From positions 66,651-130,650 of the forward strand of contig CAJUAA010000001.1 of NCBI GenBank assembly GCA_910584205.1: DNA of 64,000 nt. Direction: 5' to 3'. Positions 49,105 to 57,859 of the stretch are shown piece after piece. The translations under genes were made by a program, and so were the position numbers. Position 1 is the stretch's first letter; every line of letters starts with the position of its first letter. This DNA comes from an uncultured Lachnospiraceae bacterium. GTDB lineage: Bacteria > Bacillota > Clostridia > Lachnospirales > Lachnospiraceae. The notes under the pieces were generated by a model. That model did no database searches, had not been told where the DNA came from, and worked only from the letters and a program-made list of their open reading frames with translations.

Positions 49105-50571
49105 ATGAAAAAGTGGAAAAATGTATGCATGGGTATCTGCCTGCTGGCGCTCTGCATGGGAATGACGGTATTTGCAGAGGAGGCGACGATCCTGAAGGGC
49201 GTCACCATTGACGGGGTGGATGTGTCCGGTATGAACCGCAGGGAGGCGGTTCAGGCACTGGAAGCCCATGAAGCGAAGATCGGCGCGCAGAAGGTGACGC
49301 TGAAGATCGGAGAGGAGACGGTGGAGACGGACCTGACGGCGTTTGGGCTGTCCTGTTCCAGCGAGGAAGCGGTGGACGAGGCGCTTGGGATCGGCCGTGT
49401 GGGCAACATCGTCAAGCGTTATAAGGACCAGAAAGACCTTCAGCACGGCGGCAGGGAGATCACTCCCGGCTGGGAGGTGGACCGGGCGCAGGTGAAGGCG
49501 TTTCTGGAAGAAAACTGTACCAAATTTGACCGGGAGGCCGAAAACGCCACGCTGAGCCGGTCCAACGGAGCGTTTGACTTTGTCCCCGGAACCCAGGGAC
49601 TGGTTCTGGATGTGGACGGTTCCGTACAGGTAATCATGGAATGGCTGGAGCAGGGCGTTTCTTCGGAAGGGATGGACAATACGCTGGAGCTGAAAACGAA
49701 GATCACGGAACCGGAGGGGAGCGCGGAGCAGCTCTCGGAAGTCAAGGATCTTCTGGGAAGCTTTTCCACCAGCTTTTCCACATCCAGTGCCAAGCGGTGC
49801 ATGAATGTGAACAGCGGCGCAGAGCATGTGAACGGTACGGTGCTGTATCCGGGAGAGAGTTTTTCCATGTATGAAACGGTGGCACCCTTTACGGAAGAGA
49901 ACGGCTATGCCATGGCGGGTTCTTATCTGAATGGAGAAGTCGTGGACAGTATGGGCGGCGGAATCTGCCAGGTATCCACGACGCTGTACAACGCGGTGCT
50001 GAGAGCGGAGCTGGAAGTGACGGAGCGGTATCCCCATTCCATGACCGTGCATTACGTGGAGCTGTCCGAGGACGCGGCGATCGCCGGAACCTACAAGGAT
50101 TTTAAATTTGTGAATTCCACCCAGGCGCCCATCTATATCGAGGGCTACACTTCGGCGGACAAGAGGATCACATTCAATATTTACGGCAAAGAGACGAGGG
50201 ACAAGAACCGCACGATCTCCTTTGAGAGCGTGACGGTTGAGAAAGTGGGCGGCAATACCATCCTTCGGGAGGACGGCGGACAGCCGCTGGGCTATAAGAC
50301 CTCTTCCAAGGCCAGCACCGGGTACATAGCGGAGCTCTACAAGGTGGTTAAGGTCAACGGCGTGGAGACGGAGCGGATCAAGATCAACAAGAGTACTTAC
50401 AAGGGGAGCGACCGTGTCGTCACATACGGTACGGCGGGCGATCCGGTCCTGTCTGAGAACCTGCGGGCGGCCATAGCGCTTCAGGACGAGGCTCTGGCGG
50501 ACGCAAATATCGCGGGCGTGGTTCCGGCGGCTCCTCCCGAGCAGACTCCGCCTCCTGCCCCGGCAGAGTGA
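49105..50571 (+). CDS. VanW family secreted protein
   Basis: A 488-aa exported protein with a signal peptide (1-24, ending TVFAEE). Residues about 30-240 contain two peptidoglycan-binding-4-like repeats (VTIDGVDVSGMNRREAVQAL), then the VanW domain (about 245-370) with YPGESFSMYETVAPFT, MGGGICQVSTTLYNAVL and RYPHSMTVHYV. A beta domain like G5 (about 375-450) and a Pro/Ala tail follow. VanW proteins occur in many Firmicutes without vancomycin resistance and are thought to act on the cell wall; no resistance is implied here. AGGAGAAGAAGAG is the ribosome site. Confidence 0.88.
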   Translation: MKKWKNVCMGICLLALCMGMTVFAEEATILKGVTIDGVDVSGMNRREAVQALEAHEAKIGAQKVTLKIGEETVETDLTAFGLSCSSEEAVDEALGIGRVGNIVKRYKDQKDLQHGGREITPGWEVDRAQVKAFLEENCTKFDREAENATLSRSNGAFDFVPGTQGLVLDVDGSVQVIMEWLEQGVSSEGMDNTLELKTKITEPEGSAEQLSEVKDLLGSFSTSFSTSSAKRCMNVNSGAEHVNGTVLYPGESFSMYETVAPFTEENGYAMAGSYLNGEVVDSMGGGICQVSTTLYNAVLRAELEVTERYPHSMTVHYVELSEDAAIAGTYKDFKFVNSTQAPIYIEGYTSADKRITFNIYGKETRDKNRTISFESVTVEKVGGNTILREDGGQPLGYKTSSKASTGYIAELYKVVKVNGVETERIKINKSTYKGSDRVVTYGTAGDPVLSENLRAAIALQDEALADANIAGVVPAAPPEQTPPPAPAE

Positions 50572-50584
50572 TGAAGGAGATGCC

Positions 50585-51571
50585 ATGGAGATAGGGAAGG
50601 TTCCGGAGAATGTGCTGAAAAGGGCCGTTTTCCGGCAGATCCATATGAAAAGAGAGGAAGTTCTGGTGGGCGCTTCCGTGGGCGAGGACTGCGCGGCAGT
50701 GCAGCTTAAGCCGGACGAGGTTTTTGTCCTGTCCACGGATCCCATTACCGGGACGTCGAAGAATATGGGAAGGCTGGCGGTGCAGATCACGGCCAATGAT
50801 CTGGCCAGTGCCGGGGCGGAGCCTGTGGGTATCCTGCTGACGGTGCTTCTGCCGCCTTCTGCGGAGGAATCTCTGATCCGTACGCTCATGCAGGAGGTGG
50901 AGAGTGCCTGTGAGGACCTCCATGTGCAGGCCATGGGCGGCCACACGGAGATCACGGAGGCGGTCAACCAGCCGCTCCTGTCAGTGACCGGGGTGGGAAA
51001 AGTGAAAAAGGACCGGATGGTTTCCACCGGCGGCGCCCGGGTGGGGGATGACGTGATTGTGACCAAATGGGTCGGAATTGAAGGGACGTCCATCATAGCC
51101 AGAGAAAAAGAAACCGAACTGCTCACCCGTTTTTCCAGGTCTTTTGTGGAGGAGGCAAAAGGGTTTGATCAGTATCTGTCGGTGGTTCCGGAGGGGCTTC
51201 TGGCGGCAGCCTCCGGCGCGACTGCCATGCATGACGTGACCGAGGGAGGGATCTACGGGGCGCTGTGGGAGCTGGCGGAGGCTTCCGGAGTGGGGCTTGA
51301 GATCGATCTGAAGTCGATTCCCATCCGGCAGGAGACGATCGAGGTATGCGAGCATTTCCGGCTGAATCCCTATCAGTTCATCTCCAGCGGTTCCATGTTG
51401 ATCACCGCCCGGGACGGAAGAGGGCTGGTCAGGGAGCTGGAGCAGGCGGGTATCCGCGCGTCGCTGGTGGGACGCTGCGTGGAGGGAAAGGCCAGAAAGA
51501 TTATAAACGGCGAAGATACGGCGTATCTGGAACGGCCAAAGACCGATGAACTGTACAAGATCTACCGATAA
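50585..51571 (+). CDS. AIR synthase-related protein (HypE/ThiL-like)
   Basis: A 328-aa ATP-grasp-like enzyme of the PurM/HypE/SelD superfamily. ASVGEDCAAVQLK is the N-terminal ATP loop, TDPITGTSKNMGRLAVQITANDLASAGAEPVG the dimer and substrate strand, and MGGHTEITEAVNQPLLSVTGVG the second block; AMHDVTEGGIYGALWELAEASG lies in the C-terminal domain. No hydrogenase genes are nearby, so a stand-alone function is likely; family members of this type have no agreed role. It begins 13 bases after vanW behind AAGGAG and is followed by trmL. Confidence 0.82.
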   Translation: MEIGKVPENVLKRAVFRQIHMKREEVLVGASVGEDCAAVQLKPDEVFVLSTDPITGTSKNMGRLAVQITANDLASAGAEPVGILLTVLLPPSAEESLIRTLMQEVESACEDLHVQAMGGHTEITEAVNQPLLSVTGVGKVKKDRMVSTGGARVGDDVIVTKWVGIEGTSIIAREKETELLTRFSRSFVEEAKGFDQYLSVVPEGLLAAASGATAMHDVTEGGIYGALWELAEASGVGLEIDLKSIPIRQETIEVCEHFRLNPYQFISSGSMLITARDGRGLVRELEQAGIRASLVGRCVEGKARKIINGEDTAYLERPKTDELYKIYR

Positions 51572-51582
51572 AGGAGAAAGAT

Positions 51583-52089
51583 ATGGCGCTGAACGTGGTG
51601 TTGTATGAACCGGAGATCCCGGCCAATACCGGGAACATCGGCAGGACATGCCATGCGACCGGGACCAGGCTTCACCTGATCGAGCCCCTGGGCTTCCGGC
51701 TGGGTGAGAAGGAGCTGAGACGGGCTGGCATGGATTACTGGAAGGAACTGGATGTGACCACCTATGTGGACTATGAGGACTTTCTTGCCAGGAACCCGGG
51801 CGCCAGGATCTATATGGCGACTACGAAGGGGCCGAACCTGTATACGGAGGCCCGTTTCGAGCCGGACTGTTATCTGATGTTCGGAAAAGAAAGCGCGGGG
51901 CTGCCGGAAGAGCTGCTGCGGGACCATCAGGAGTGTGCGGTCCGGATTCCCATGATGCCGGATATCCGTTCTCTGAATCTGTCCAATTCAGTGGCGGTGG
52001 TGCTGTATGAGGCGCTGAGACAGCAGAACTTCCCCCATATGCAGCGGGAGGGAAAACTTACAAAATACGATTGGGACCAGAGATTATGA
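51583..52089 (+). CDS. trmL: tRNA (cytidine(34)-2'-O)-methyltransferase
   Basis: A 168-aa SPOUT methyltransferase that 2'-O-methylates the wobble base of tRNA-Leu isoacceptors. NTGNIGRTCHATGTRLHLI is motif 1; the trefoil knot blocks LMFGKESAGLPEELL and RIPMMPDIRSLNLSNSVAVVLYEALR hold the SAM site with the conserved NLSNS. Length matches TrmL exactly. AAGGAG precedes the start, and the stop overlaps the following hydrolase gene (ATGA). Confidence 0.93.
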   Translation: MALNVVLYEPEIPANTGNIGRTCHATGTRLHLIEPLGFRLGEKELRRAGMDYWKELDVTTYVDYEDFLARNPGARIYMATTKGPNLYTEARFEPDCYLMFGKESAGLPEELLRDHQECAVRIPMMPDIRSLNLSNSVAVVLYEALRQQNFPHMQREGKLTKYDWDQRL

Positions 52090-53666
52090 GAGAAAAGACA
52101 AAGGTAATTTTGATACGGATGCTTTGCCTGATGCTTGCGTTCGGCATGGGCGCTTCCCCGGTTACGGCGTATGCGGTGAGTAAGGAGACGCAGGCGGAGA
52201 TCGACCGGATAAAGAAAGAAAAGGAAGAAGCAGAGCGGGCAAAAAGGGCGGCTGAGCAGCAGAAGGGAAATCTGAACAGCCAGAAATCCAATATGGAAAA
52301 ATACATGAAGGATCTGGAAAACCAGGCGAAGAGCCTGAATGAGCAGATCAGTATCCTGGAGTCGGATATTACGGCCAGGGAGGAAGAGATCGCCCAGAAG
52401 GAAGTGGAACTGGTGGAGGCTCAGGAGGAGGTCGACCGGCAGTACGAGGATATGAAAAAGAGGATCCAGTACATGTATGAGAACGGCCAGGGTAATGTGC
52501 TGAACTATATGTCGGCGGCGCTGACGGACGGGCTGACGGATATGCTGAACCGGGCGGAGTACGCCATGGATATCAACCAGTACGACCGAAGCATGCTCAA
52601 CAGCTATAAGGAAGCAAAGGCGGAGCTTCAGAGACAGCAGCAGGAGCTTCAGGAAGAGCAGGAAGCGCTGGAGGAGATGAAGGAGGAAGCCGAGAAGAAA
52701 AAGGTGGAGGTTGCCAACCAGCAGAAGGCCACCAGCTCTAAACTCAGCGAGTTCGACGATCTGCTGGCACAGGCGATCAATGAACTCAGCAGCAAAGAAG
52801 AGATCGTAGCGGAGAAGACGAGGATCCTGAACCAGCTGATTCAGAAGGCGGCGAATGAAGAGCAGCAGGCAAGGCTTGCGGCGGCGCAGCAGGCGGCGTC
52901 TTCCATGAACGGCGGCTATATCATCTCGGCGGATGCAAAAATTGACCGGAGCCCCAAGAGCCTCAGTGAATACGAGATCACGCTTCTGGCGTGTATGATC
53001 TACTGTGAGGCGGGCAATCAGGGCTGGGACGGCCAGACCGCCGTGGGCTATGTCATTATGAACCGTGTGCGGAGCGCGCTCTACCCCAATTCTCTGGAAG
53101 CGGTCCTGAGGCAGTCGAAGCAGTTCGAACCGGCAGGCTCCGGACGTTTTGACCTGGTGCTGAGAGCGGAACAGGATGACGATATCCGCAATATTGTAAC
53201 TCAGTCCTGCTGGGACGCGGCGCGGACGGTGGTCAACGGGAGCAGCAATGTGGGAGATTCCCTCTTCTTCCGTACCTGGAAGCCGGTGCCGACGCTGGTG
53301 GAGAATCTGAAAGCCGGAGGAGTTCCGTACTGGATTATCAAAGACCATATCTTCTATTATTACTGGACCAGCTATTCGACGAAACCGAAGCCGTCCGAGC
53401 CGGATGATAAAGATGACGATGACGACGATGAGGAAGAGCCGAAGAAGCCGGACCCGCAGCCGGAGCAGCCAAAGGAACCGGACCCGCAGCCGGATCCCAA
53501 GCCGGATCCGCAGCCTGACCCACAGCCGGATCCGAAACCTGAGCCTGACCCGGATCCCAAGCCGGATCCTGAACCGGATCCAGGTGAGACTACCGACCCG
53601 ACATCCCCCACCGACCCGGATCAGACTGAAGGGGAAGGAAATGAGGGTGAAGAGGGGTCTGCCTGA
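52086..53666 (+). CDS. Coiled-coil cell wall hydrolase with SleB-type domain
   Basis: A 526-aa secreted protein. A signal peptide (about 1-32, ending VTAYAV) is followed by a long coiled coil (about 35-265, CwlO/FtsX-regulated type: KKEKEEAERAKRAAEQQK). A hydrolase_2/SleB-like domain (about 290-425) holds YEITLLACMIYCEAGNQGWDGQTAVGYVIMNRV with the likely catalytic Glu in YCEAGNQ. The last 90 residues are low complexity, Asp-Pro repeats (PDPQPDPKPDPQ) and a Glu-rich end. Such enzymes cut peptidoglycan during growth or germination. The start at 52086 overlaps the trmL stop; the ATG at 52071 lacks a site. The acidic tail may bind the wall or Ca2+. Confidence 0.85.
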   Translation: MREKTKVILIRMLCLMLAFGMGASPVTAYAVSKETQAEIDRIKKEKEEAERAKRAAEQQKGNLNSQKSNMEKYMKDLENQAKSLNEQISILESDITAREEEIAQKEVELVEAQEEVDRQYEDMKKRIQYMYENGQGNVLNYMSAALTDGLTDMLNRAEYAMDINQYDRSMLNSYKEAKAELQRQQQELQEEQEALEEMKEEAEKKKVEVANQQKATSSKLSEFDDLLAQAINELSSKEEIVAEKTRILNQLIQKAANEEQQARLAAAQQAASSMNGGYIISADAKIDRSPKSLSEYEITLLACMIYCEAGNQGWDGQTAVGYVIMNRVRSALYPNSLEAVLRQSKQFEPAGSGRFDLVLRAEQDDDIRNIVTQSCWDAARTVVNGSSNVGDSLFFRTWKPVPTLVENLKAGGVPYWIIKDHIFYYYWTSYSTKPKPSEPDDKDDDDDDEEEPKKPDPQPEQPKEPDPQPDPKPDPQPDPQPDPKPEPDPDPKPDPEPDPGETTDPTSPTDPDQTEGEGNEGEEGSA

Positions 53667-53685
53667 AACAGCATGAAGAAAATAC

Positions 53686-53730
53686 AAAGAGGCTCTGACC
53701 GGCAGCAGCTGCCGGCCGGAGCCTCTTTTT
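53686..53730. terminator. Bidirectional terminator between convergent genes
   Basis: AAAGAGGCTC (53686-53695) pairs with GAGCCTCTTT (53719-53728), and inside it CCGGCAG (53699-53705) with CTGCCGG (53709-53715). T-runs follow on both strands. It serves the hydrolase gene on the + strand and the beta-propeller-like gene on the - strand. Confidence 0.85.
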
Positions 53731-53760
53731 GGGTTTTTATGCGGAAACGCAGGAGAGATT

Positions 53761-54825
53761 TTATTCGGTGAACGTATAAAGGGCGACCTCGTTAATCTCC
53801 CGATTGGTTGCCACGATCACATCCCTGCCTTCTTTGTTTACAAAATGCAGGGCGTTGGCGCAGCCGGTATTCCGGTCGATGTATTCCGTCTGATAGGTGC
53901 CGGATTCCGGGTCCCAGGTGATGGCGATGGTATCTTTGGTGCCCTTTCGCCATCCTACGATCCAGGTGGGTTTTCCGAGCAGTTCGCATGCCCAGGTGGC
54001 GTGGAGCATTTCGGTCTCGGATTCCGGGCGGCTGTATTTCCACTGGGGGACATAATTGCCGTGGGCGTCCAGATGGTAGATGGTCAGCGACGCGCCGTGG
54101 AAGGGACTGATGCATCCCAGCTCCAGCTGGCCGTCTCCGTCAAAATCCACCAGTACAGAGTCGCTGGAGGGGACGTGATGGATCTGCGTGACCGTCCAGT
54201 CCGCTCCCGCCACCGCGGGCGGGTCGATCAGGAAGGTGCCCTCCTCGCAGCCGATCAGCGCGGCGTCGTGGCCGCCGTGCCGGGTGAGGCTGTAGCCGTG
54301 GTTTTTCAGCAGGCCGTCTTTGATCAGCGTCAGCTCCAGCTGATGCCCTTCATCGAAGGCGGACAGGTCGGATGGAAGTTCAGCTCCGAAGCAGGCGCCT
54401 TTGAACCGCCAGTCCTCCTTGTACTCGTGGCCGGTCTTCAGGCAGCAGGCGATCAGATAGTTGCGGCCTGCCCGGTGCAGGATACCGAACCGGTGCACGA
54501 AGGGAGCGCAGCAGAGGGTGCGTATTTCCCAGTTTCCTTTTCCCTTCGGCGTAACGATGACGATTTTGGCGTTGGCGGAGTCGTTTGGCGAATAGAACTG
54601 ATGGGTGGCGAGGAACTGCCCGTCCGTACCGGGAACCTGCGTCATGGTCATGACGCCGCCGGGTTCTGTCCATACTGTATCCAGCTGCGTGCCGTCCTCG
54701 GAGAAAAGCAGGCATGGATCGTGTTTTTCGGCAGCCACAAGGAAGCAGTGCTCTCCCTGATAAGTAAGTTCGGATATTGAGTAACATTTATTCAAATTAG
54801 AAACGACTTTTTTCTCTGTTTTCAT
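53761..54825 (-). CDS. Putative beta-propeller-like protein of the ascorbate cluster
   Basis: A 354-aa cytoplasmic protein with no signal peptide. Repeating strands of the form G-x-x-x-L-V-A and D-x-D-G-D-G (VDFDGDGQLELGCIS near residue 225, an FG-GAP/EF-like calcium loop) and the regular 45-50 residue rhythm suggest a beta-propeller. HGYSLTRHGGHDAALIG and HATWACELLGKPTWIVGWRKG are other conserved-looking blocks. I do not recognise a named family. It follows ulaE by 27 bases on the same strand, so it may bind or process a sugar acid intermediate of ascorbate use, perhaps as an isomerase-like or sensing protein. Function is unknown. Confidence 0.6.
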   Translation of the reverse strand: MKTEKKVVSNLNKCYSISELTYQGEHCFLVAAEKHDPCLLFSEDGTQLDTVWTEPGGVMTMTQVPGTDGQFLATHQFYSPNDSANAKIVIVTPKGKGNWEIRTLCCAPFVHRFGILHRAGRNYLIACCLKTGHEYKEDWRFKGACFGAELPSDLSAFDEGHQLELTLIKDGLLKNHGYSLTRHGGHDAALIGCEEGTFLIDPPAVAGADWTVTQIHHVPSSDSVLVDFDGDGQLELGCISPFHGASLTIYHLDAHGNYVPQWKYSRPESETEMLHATWACELLGKPTWIVGWRKGTKDTIAITWDPESGTYQTEYIDRNTGCANALHFVNKEGRDVIVATNREINEVALYTFTE

Positions 54826-54852
54826 AATGATAATCCCTCCTGATGGATTCTG

Positions 54853-55695
54853 TCAGTGCTGTCTGTCAAGAATATCGCTCATACTTCTGCAGGCGAACCG
54901 GATGTCGTCTTTCCAGTCGGCATTTCCCACATCCCACATTTCCGTAACATAACGCCGGATGCCCAGCTCCCACGCTTTGGCGATGATGGATTCAAAATCC
55001 ACATGCCCGGTGAGAAACGGAATCTCCCGGAATTTCCCCGGAACCGTCTCCTTCAGATGCAGAGCGAAGATGTGATCCCGTCCTGTTTCCAGATCCTCCA
55101 GTACGCTGGTGCGGTAGGAGACGGCGGCATTGGTCAGGTTGCCGGAATCCGGATAGACGCCCAGATAAGGGCTGTCGATGAGATTCACGTATTTCATGGC
55201 TTTTTCCGTCGTGTTCATGAATTCCGTCTCCATGGTTTCAAAGCCCATGACAATTCCTTTTGCCGCAGCCATCATGGCTGCTTTTTCCAGATTTTCACAG
55301 AACATACGTTCGCTTTCCGCTGTTCCGGATTCGTAGTACACGTCGTATCCGGCCAGCTGGATGATCCGGATGCCCAGGTCGTCGGCCAGCTGGATGGCCT
55401 TCTCCATGATATCCATGCCGCGGCGCCGAACCTCCGGGTCCGAGGCGCCGAATGGATATTTGCGGTGCCCGGAGAGGCACATGCTCCGGATGGGGACGCC
55501 GGTGTCCTTCATGGCTTTTACAAGCTCCAGGCGTTCTTCAGCGGTCCATTCCAGACGCGCCAGCTTTTCGTCTGTTTCATCGATGCTGATTTCGACAAAA
55601 TCGTAGCCGCATTCTCTGGCACAGGTAAGCTTTTCACTCCAGTTCATGGTTTTTGGCATGGCTTTTTCGTATAAACCGATCGAGTATGCTTTCAT
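54853..55695 (-). CDS. ulaE: L-ribulose/L-xylulose 5-phosphate 3-epimerase
   Basis: A 280-aa TIM-barrel sugar phosphate epimerase. In ascorbate breakdown UlaE turns L-xylulose 5-phosphate into L-ribulose 5-phosphate. SIGLYEKAMPKTMNWSEKL is the typical start; MCLSGHRKYPFGASD, LAGYDVYYESG, GFETMETEFMNTTEKA and HLKETVPGKFREIPF GHVDFESI carry the metal-binding Glu, Asp, His and Glu ligands. The start at 55695 lies behind AAGGAAGGG. It is divergent from ulaG, with which it shares the control region at 55696-56216. The pathway partner that makes its substrate (UlaD decarboxylase) is not in the window. Confidence 0.9.
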   Translation of the reverse strand: MKAYSIGLYEKAMPKTMNWSEKLTCARECGYDFVEISIDETDEKLARLEWTAEERLELVKAMKDTGVPIRSMCLSGHRKYPFGASDPEVRRRGMDIMEKAIQLADDLGIRIIQLAGYDVYYESGTAESERMFCENLEKAAMMAAAKGIVMGFETMETEFMNTTEKAMKYVNLIDSPYLGVYPDSGNLTNAAVSYRTSVLEDLETGRDHIFALHLKETVPGKFREIPFLTGHVDFESIIAKAWELGIRRYVTEMWDVGNADWKDDIRFACRSMSDILDRQH

Positions 55696-56216
55696 TTTTT
55701 CCCTTCCTTTCCTGTGGTAAGTATGTCCTGAATTGTGCGCGGTCAATATGCAGATTCTTCTTGCGTTTCTTTCTGACCTGGTTCTTCTTTTGAATGAACA
55801 TAAAAATGAACAGATAAAACACATGTGAAAAACCTATAAAAACACAAAAATAGAACATATAATAATGTATAAATGATTATAACTGTTGTAAAATCCATTT
55901 TCAAGATCAAAAACGAACATTTTTATGTTATTATCAAAATTTGTTAAAAACGTAAAAATAAAAATTCGTCATTTTGTATAGCAAAACGAACATAAAAATA
56001 AAAAGAAGCAGAAAGAGACTGGAAAAATACTGAAGAATAAAACATTTTTTAGAAATCCAGACAATGGTAAAAATATACAAAAACGTTATGAAAAATGGAA
56101 GAAACAGGAAAAGCAATCATAAAAACGAACAAATACACTGTTGCAATTTGGGAGTATTTACGTTATATTTAGGACAGAATAAAGAAAACGAACGATGTTA
56201 AAGGAGGAGCAATGAC
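55696..56216. promoter_or_regulatory. Shared control region of the ascorbate genes with repeated half-sites
   Basis: This 521-base AT-rich stretch has no gene. The 8-base motif ACGAACAT occurs at 55913-55920 and 55986-55993, with close copies TGAACAT (55795-55801), TGAACA (55807-55812), ACGAACAA (56125-56132) and ACGAACGA (56188-56195). At 55913 it forms a dyad, AACAT-TTTT-ATGTT. ACGAACAT equals the half-site known for the DeoR-type repressor GlpR, and a DeoR-family gene (60558) lies in the same cluster. These sites are likely operators of that regulator. Confidence 0.6.
56141..56169 (+). promoter_or_regulatory. Promoter of ulaG and the PTS genes
   Basis: TTGCAA (56141-56146), a 17-base spacer and TATATT (56164-56169). 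A half-site ACGAACAA ends 8 bases upstream and ACGAACGA sits about 20 bases after the -10, so a repressor bound there would block the start of transcription. Confidence 0.6.
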
Positions 56217-57320
56217 ATGAGTAAGGTTTCTGAGATGACCCGGGAAAGCTGGATCATGAGCACATTTCCCGAGTGGGGCACCTGGCTGGTGGAGGACATT
56301 GAGAATGAAGTGGTCGAACCCGGCAACGTAGCCATGTGGTGGCTGGGATGTACCGGCGTATGGTTCAAGACGCCGGGAGGAGCGAATATCACCATCGACC
56401 TGTGGTGCGGCAATGGAAAACGGACCCACGGAGACGGTAAGATGAAGCCGGGGCATCAGATGGCAAATATGTGCGGCGGCCGCGCCATGCAGCCGAATCT
56501 GCGCAATGTTCCGTTTGTGATCGATCCCTTCGCGTTTAAACAGGTGGATGCGGTCTTTGCGACACATTATCATCAGGATCACATGTCCGCGGAGTGGGCG
56601 GCTCACGTTCTGAAGAGCAATATGACCACCACCGATGAAAACGGCAAAGAGATCCCGGTGCCGTTCGTCGGGCCGAAGAAATCCGTGGAGACCTGGGTTG
56701 GCTGGGGAGTTCCTGCGGACCGCTGCGTAACCGTGAAGCCGGGAGACGTCATTAAGATCAAAGATATCGAGATCGTCTGTCTGGACAGCTTTGACAGGAC
56801 CTGTATCGTAACGACCGACAAGACGGGGCCGGACCGGGAGGAACTGACCGGCGTATGTCCGACGGATATGGACGACAAAGCGGTCAATTATCTGGTGAAA
56901 ACGCCGGGCGGCAATATCTATCATTCCGGAGATTCCCATTTCTCCATCTATTTTGCAAAGCACGGCAAGGATCACGACATTGACGTGGCGTTTGGTTCCT
57001 TCGGCGAGAATCCCATCGGCATGCAGGATAAGATGAGCTCCATCGACGTGCTTCGCATGGCGGAGAATCTGCAGTGCAAAGTGGTGGTTCCGATCCACTG
57101 GGACGTATGGACCAACTTCCAGGCGGACTGTGAGGAGATCAAGCTTCTGTATGAGTTTAAGAAAGACCGCAACGAGTACAAATTCCATCCGTTCTTCTGG
57201 CAGGTGGGCGGAAAATACGTATATCCGCAGGATAAGGATAAGATCTACTATCATCATCCGAGAGGATTTGAAGACTGCTTCGAGCATCCGCAGAATATTC
57301 CGTACAGGTCCTGCCTGTAA
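56217..57320 (+). CDS. ulaG: L-ascorbate 6-phosphate lactonase
   Basis: A 367-aa metallo-beta-lactamase-fold enzyme that opens L-ascorbate 6-phosphate to 3-keto-L-gulonate 6-phosphate. The metal site ATHYHQDHMSAEW (HxHxDH), the block VAMWWLGCTGVWFKTPGG and the later HSGDSHFSIYFAKHG and VVPIHWDVW are all of the UlaG type, as is its length. Start at 56217 follows AAAGGAGGAGC. It leads an operon of lactonase and three PTS subunits, controlled by the operator region upstream. Confidence 0.93.
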   Translation: MSKVSEMTRESWIMSTFPEWGTWLVEDIENEVVEPGNVAMWWLGCTGVWFKTPGGANITIDLWCGNGKRTHGDGKMKPGHQMANMCGGRAMQPNLRNVPFVIDPFAFKQVDAVFATHYHQDHMSAEWAAHVLKSNMTTTDENGKEIPVPFVGPKKSVETWVGWGVPADRCVTVKPGDVIKIKDIEIVCLDSFDRTCIVTTDKTGPDREELTGVCPTDMDDKAVNYLVKTPGGNIYHSGDSHFSIYFAKHGKDHDIDVAFGSFGENPIGMQDKMSSIDVLRMAENLQCKVVVPIHWDVWTNFQADCEEIKLLYEFKKDRNEYKFHPFFWQVGGKYVYPQDKDKIYYHHPRGFEDCFEHPQNIPYRSCL

Positions 57321-57341
57321 AAAGAAAGGGGGAGTACAGAA

Positions 57342-57827
57342 ATGTCTACTGTATTACAGACCATCGTGGAAAAAAAGCACTACCGGTTCATCGACGGGGA
57401 AGGCGTCACCTGGCAGGAGGCGGTCCGCCTGAGCGCGGAACCGCTGGTGGCGGACGGCAGCGTGGATGAAGATTACTACAAACAGATTGTGGCCTGTGTG
57501 GAAAAATACGGACCGTATGTGGTATTTGAACACAACGTCGCCATGCCTCATACTCAGGAGAATGCTTCGGGCGCTCACAAGACCGGCATCGGATTCATGG
57601 TATCGGAGAAAATGATTGATTTCGGCGAGGATGAGGACGGCGAGAAAAAGGAGGCCAATCTCTTTTTCACCCTTTCCTCCACCAATCCGGACGAGCATAT
57701 GAGCAATATCCAGCAGCTCTCGGAGATCTTCGTGAATGATGCGCTTCTGGACGCGCTGGCGGCTGCCAGGACGCCGGAAGACATTCTGGAGGCGGAGAAG
57801 AACCATCCGTGTGAAGAAGGGTTTTGA
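57342..57827 (+). CDS. ulaC: PTS ascorbate EIIA subunit
   Basis: A 161-aa EIIA of the mannitol/fructose type, which passes phosphate from HPr to EIIB. The phosphorylated residue is His70 in VAMPHTQENA; VSEKMIDFGEDED and FFTLSSTNPDEHMSNIQQLSEIF follow the family pattern. It sits 21 bases after ulaG and 32 bases before ulaA. In E. coli this function is UlaC; here the gene order is lactonase, EIIA, EIIC, EIIB. Confidence 0.9.
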   Translation: MSTVLQTIVEKKHYRFIDGEGVTWQEAVRLSAEPLVADGSVDEDYYKQIVACVEKYGPYVVFEHNVAMPHTQENASGAHKTGIGFMVSEKMIDFGEDEDGEKKEANLFFTLSSTNPDEHMSNIQQLSEIFVNDALLDALAAARTPEDILEAEKNHPCEEGF

Positions 57828-57859
57828 GAACACGTTGAAAGCTGAAAAAGGAGAAAAAT

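Noticed and set aside
49105..50571. Vancomycin resistance gene
   Set aside because: VanW family proteins are widespread without resistance genes, and no vanHAX-type genes lie in the window.
48850..51126. 758-codon minus-strand open frame
   Set aside because: Spans the ends of three + strand genes with clear families; its product shows no recognisable motif.
53420..53600. Short tandem repeats that could be a CRISPR or VNTR
   Set aside because: They encode the Pro/Asp tail in frame; no spacers. Length variation is possible but not visible here.
53372..53611. Gly/Ser repeat protein on the minus strand
   Set aside because: It is only the complement of the Asp-Pro repeat tail of the cell wall hydrolase.
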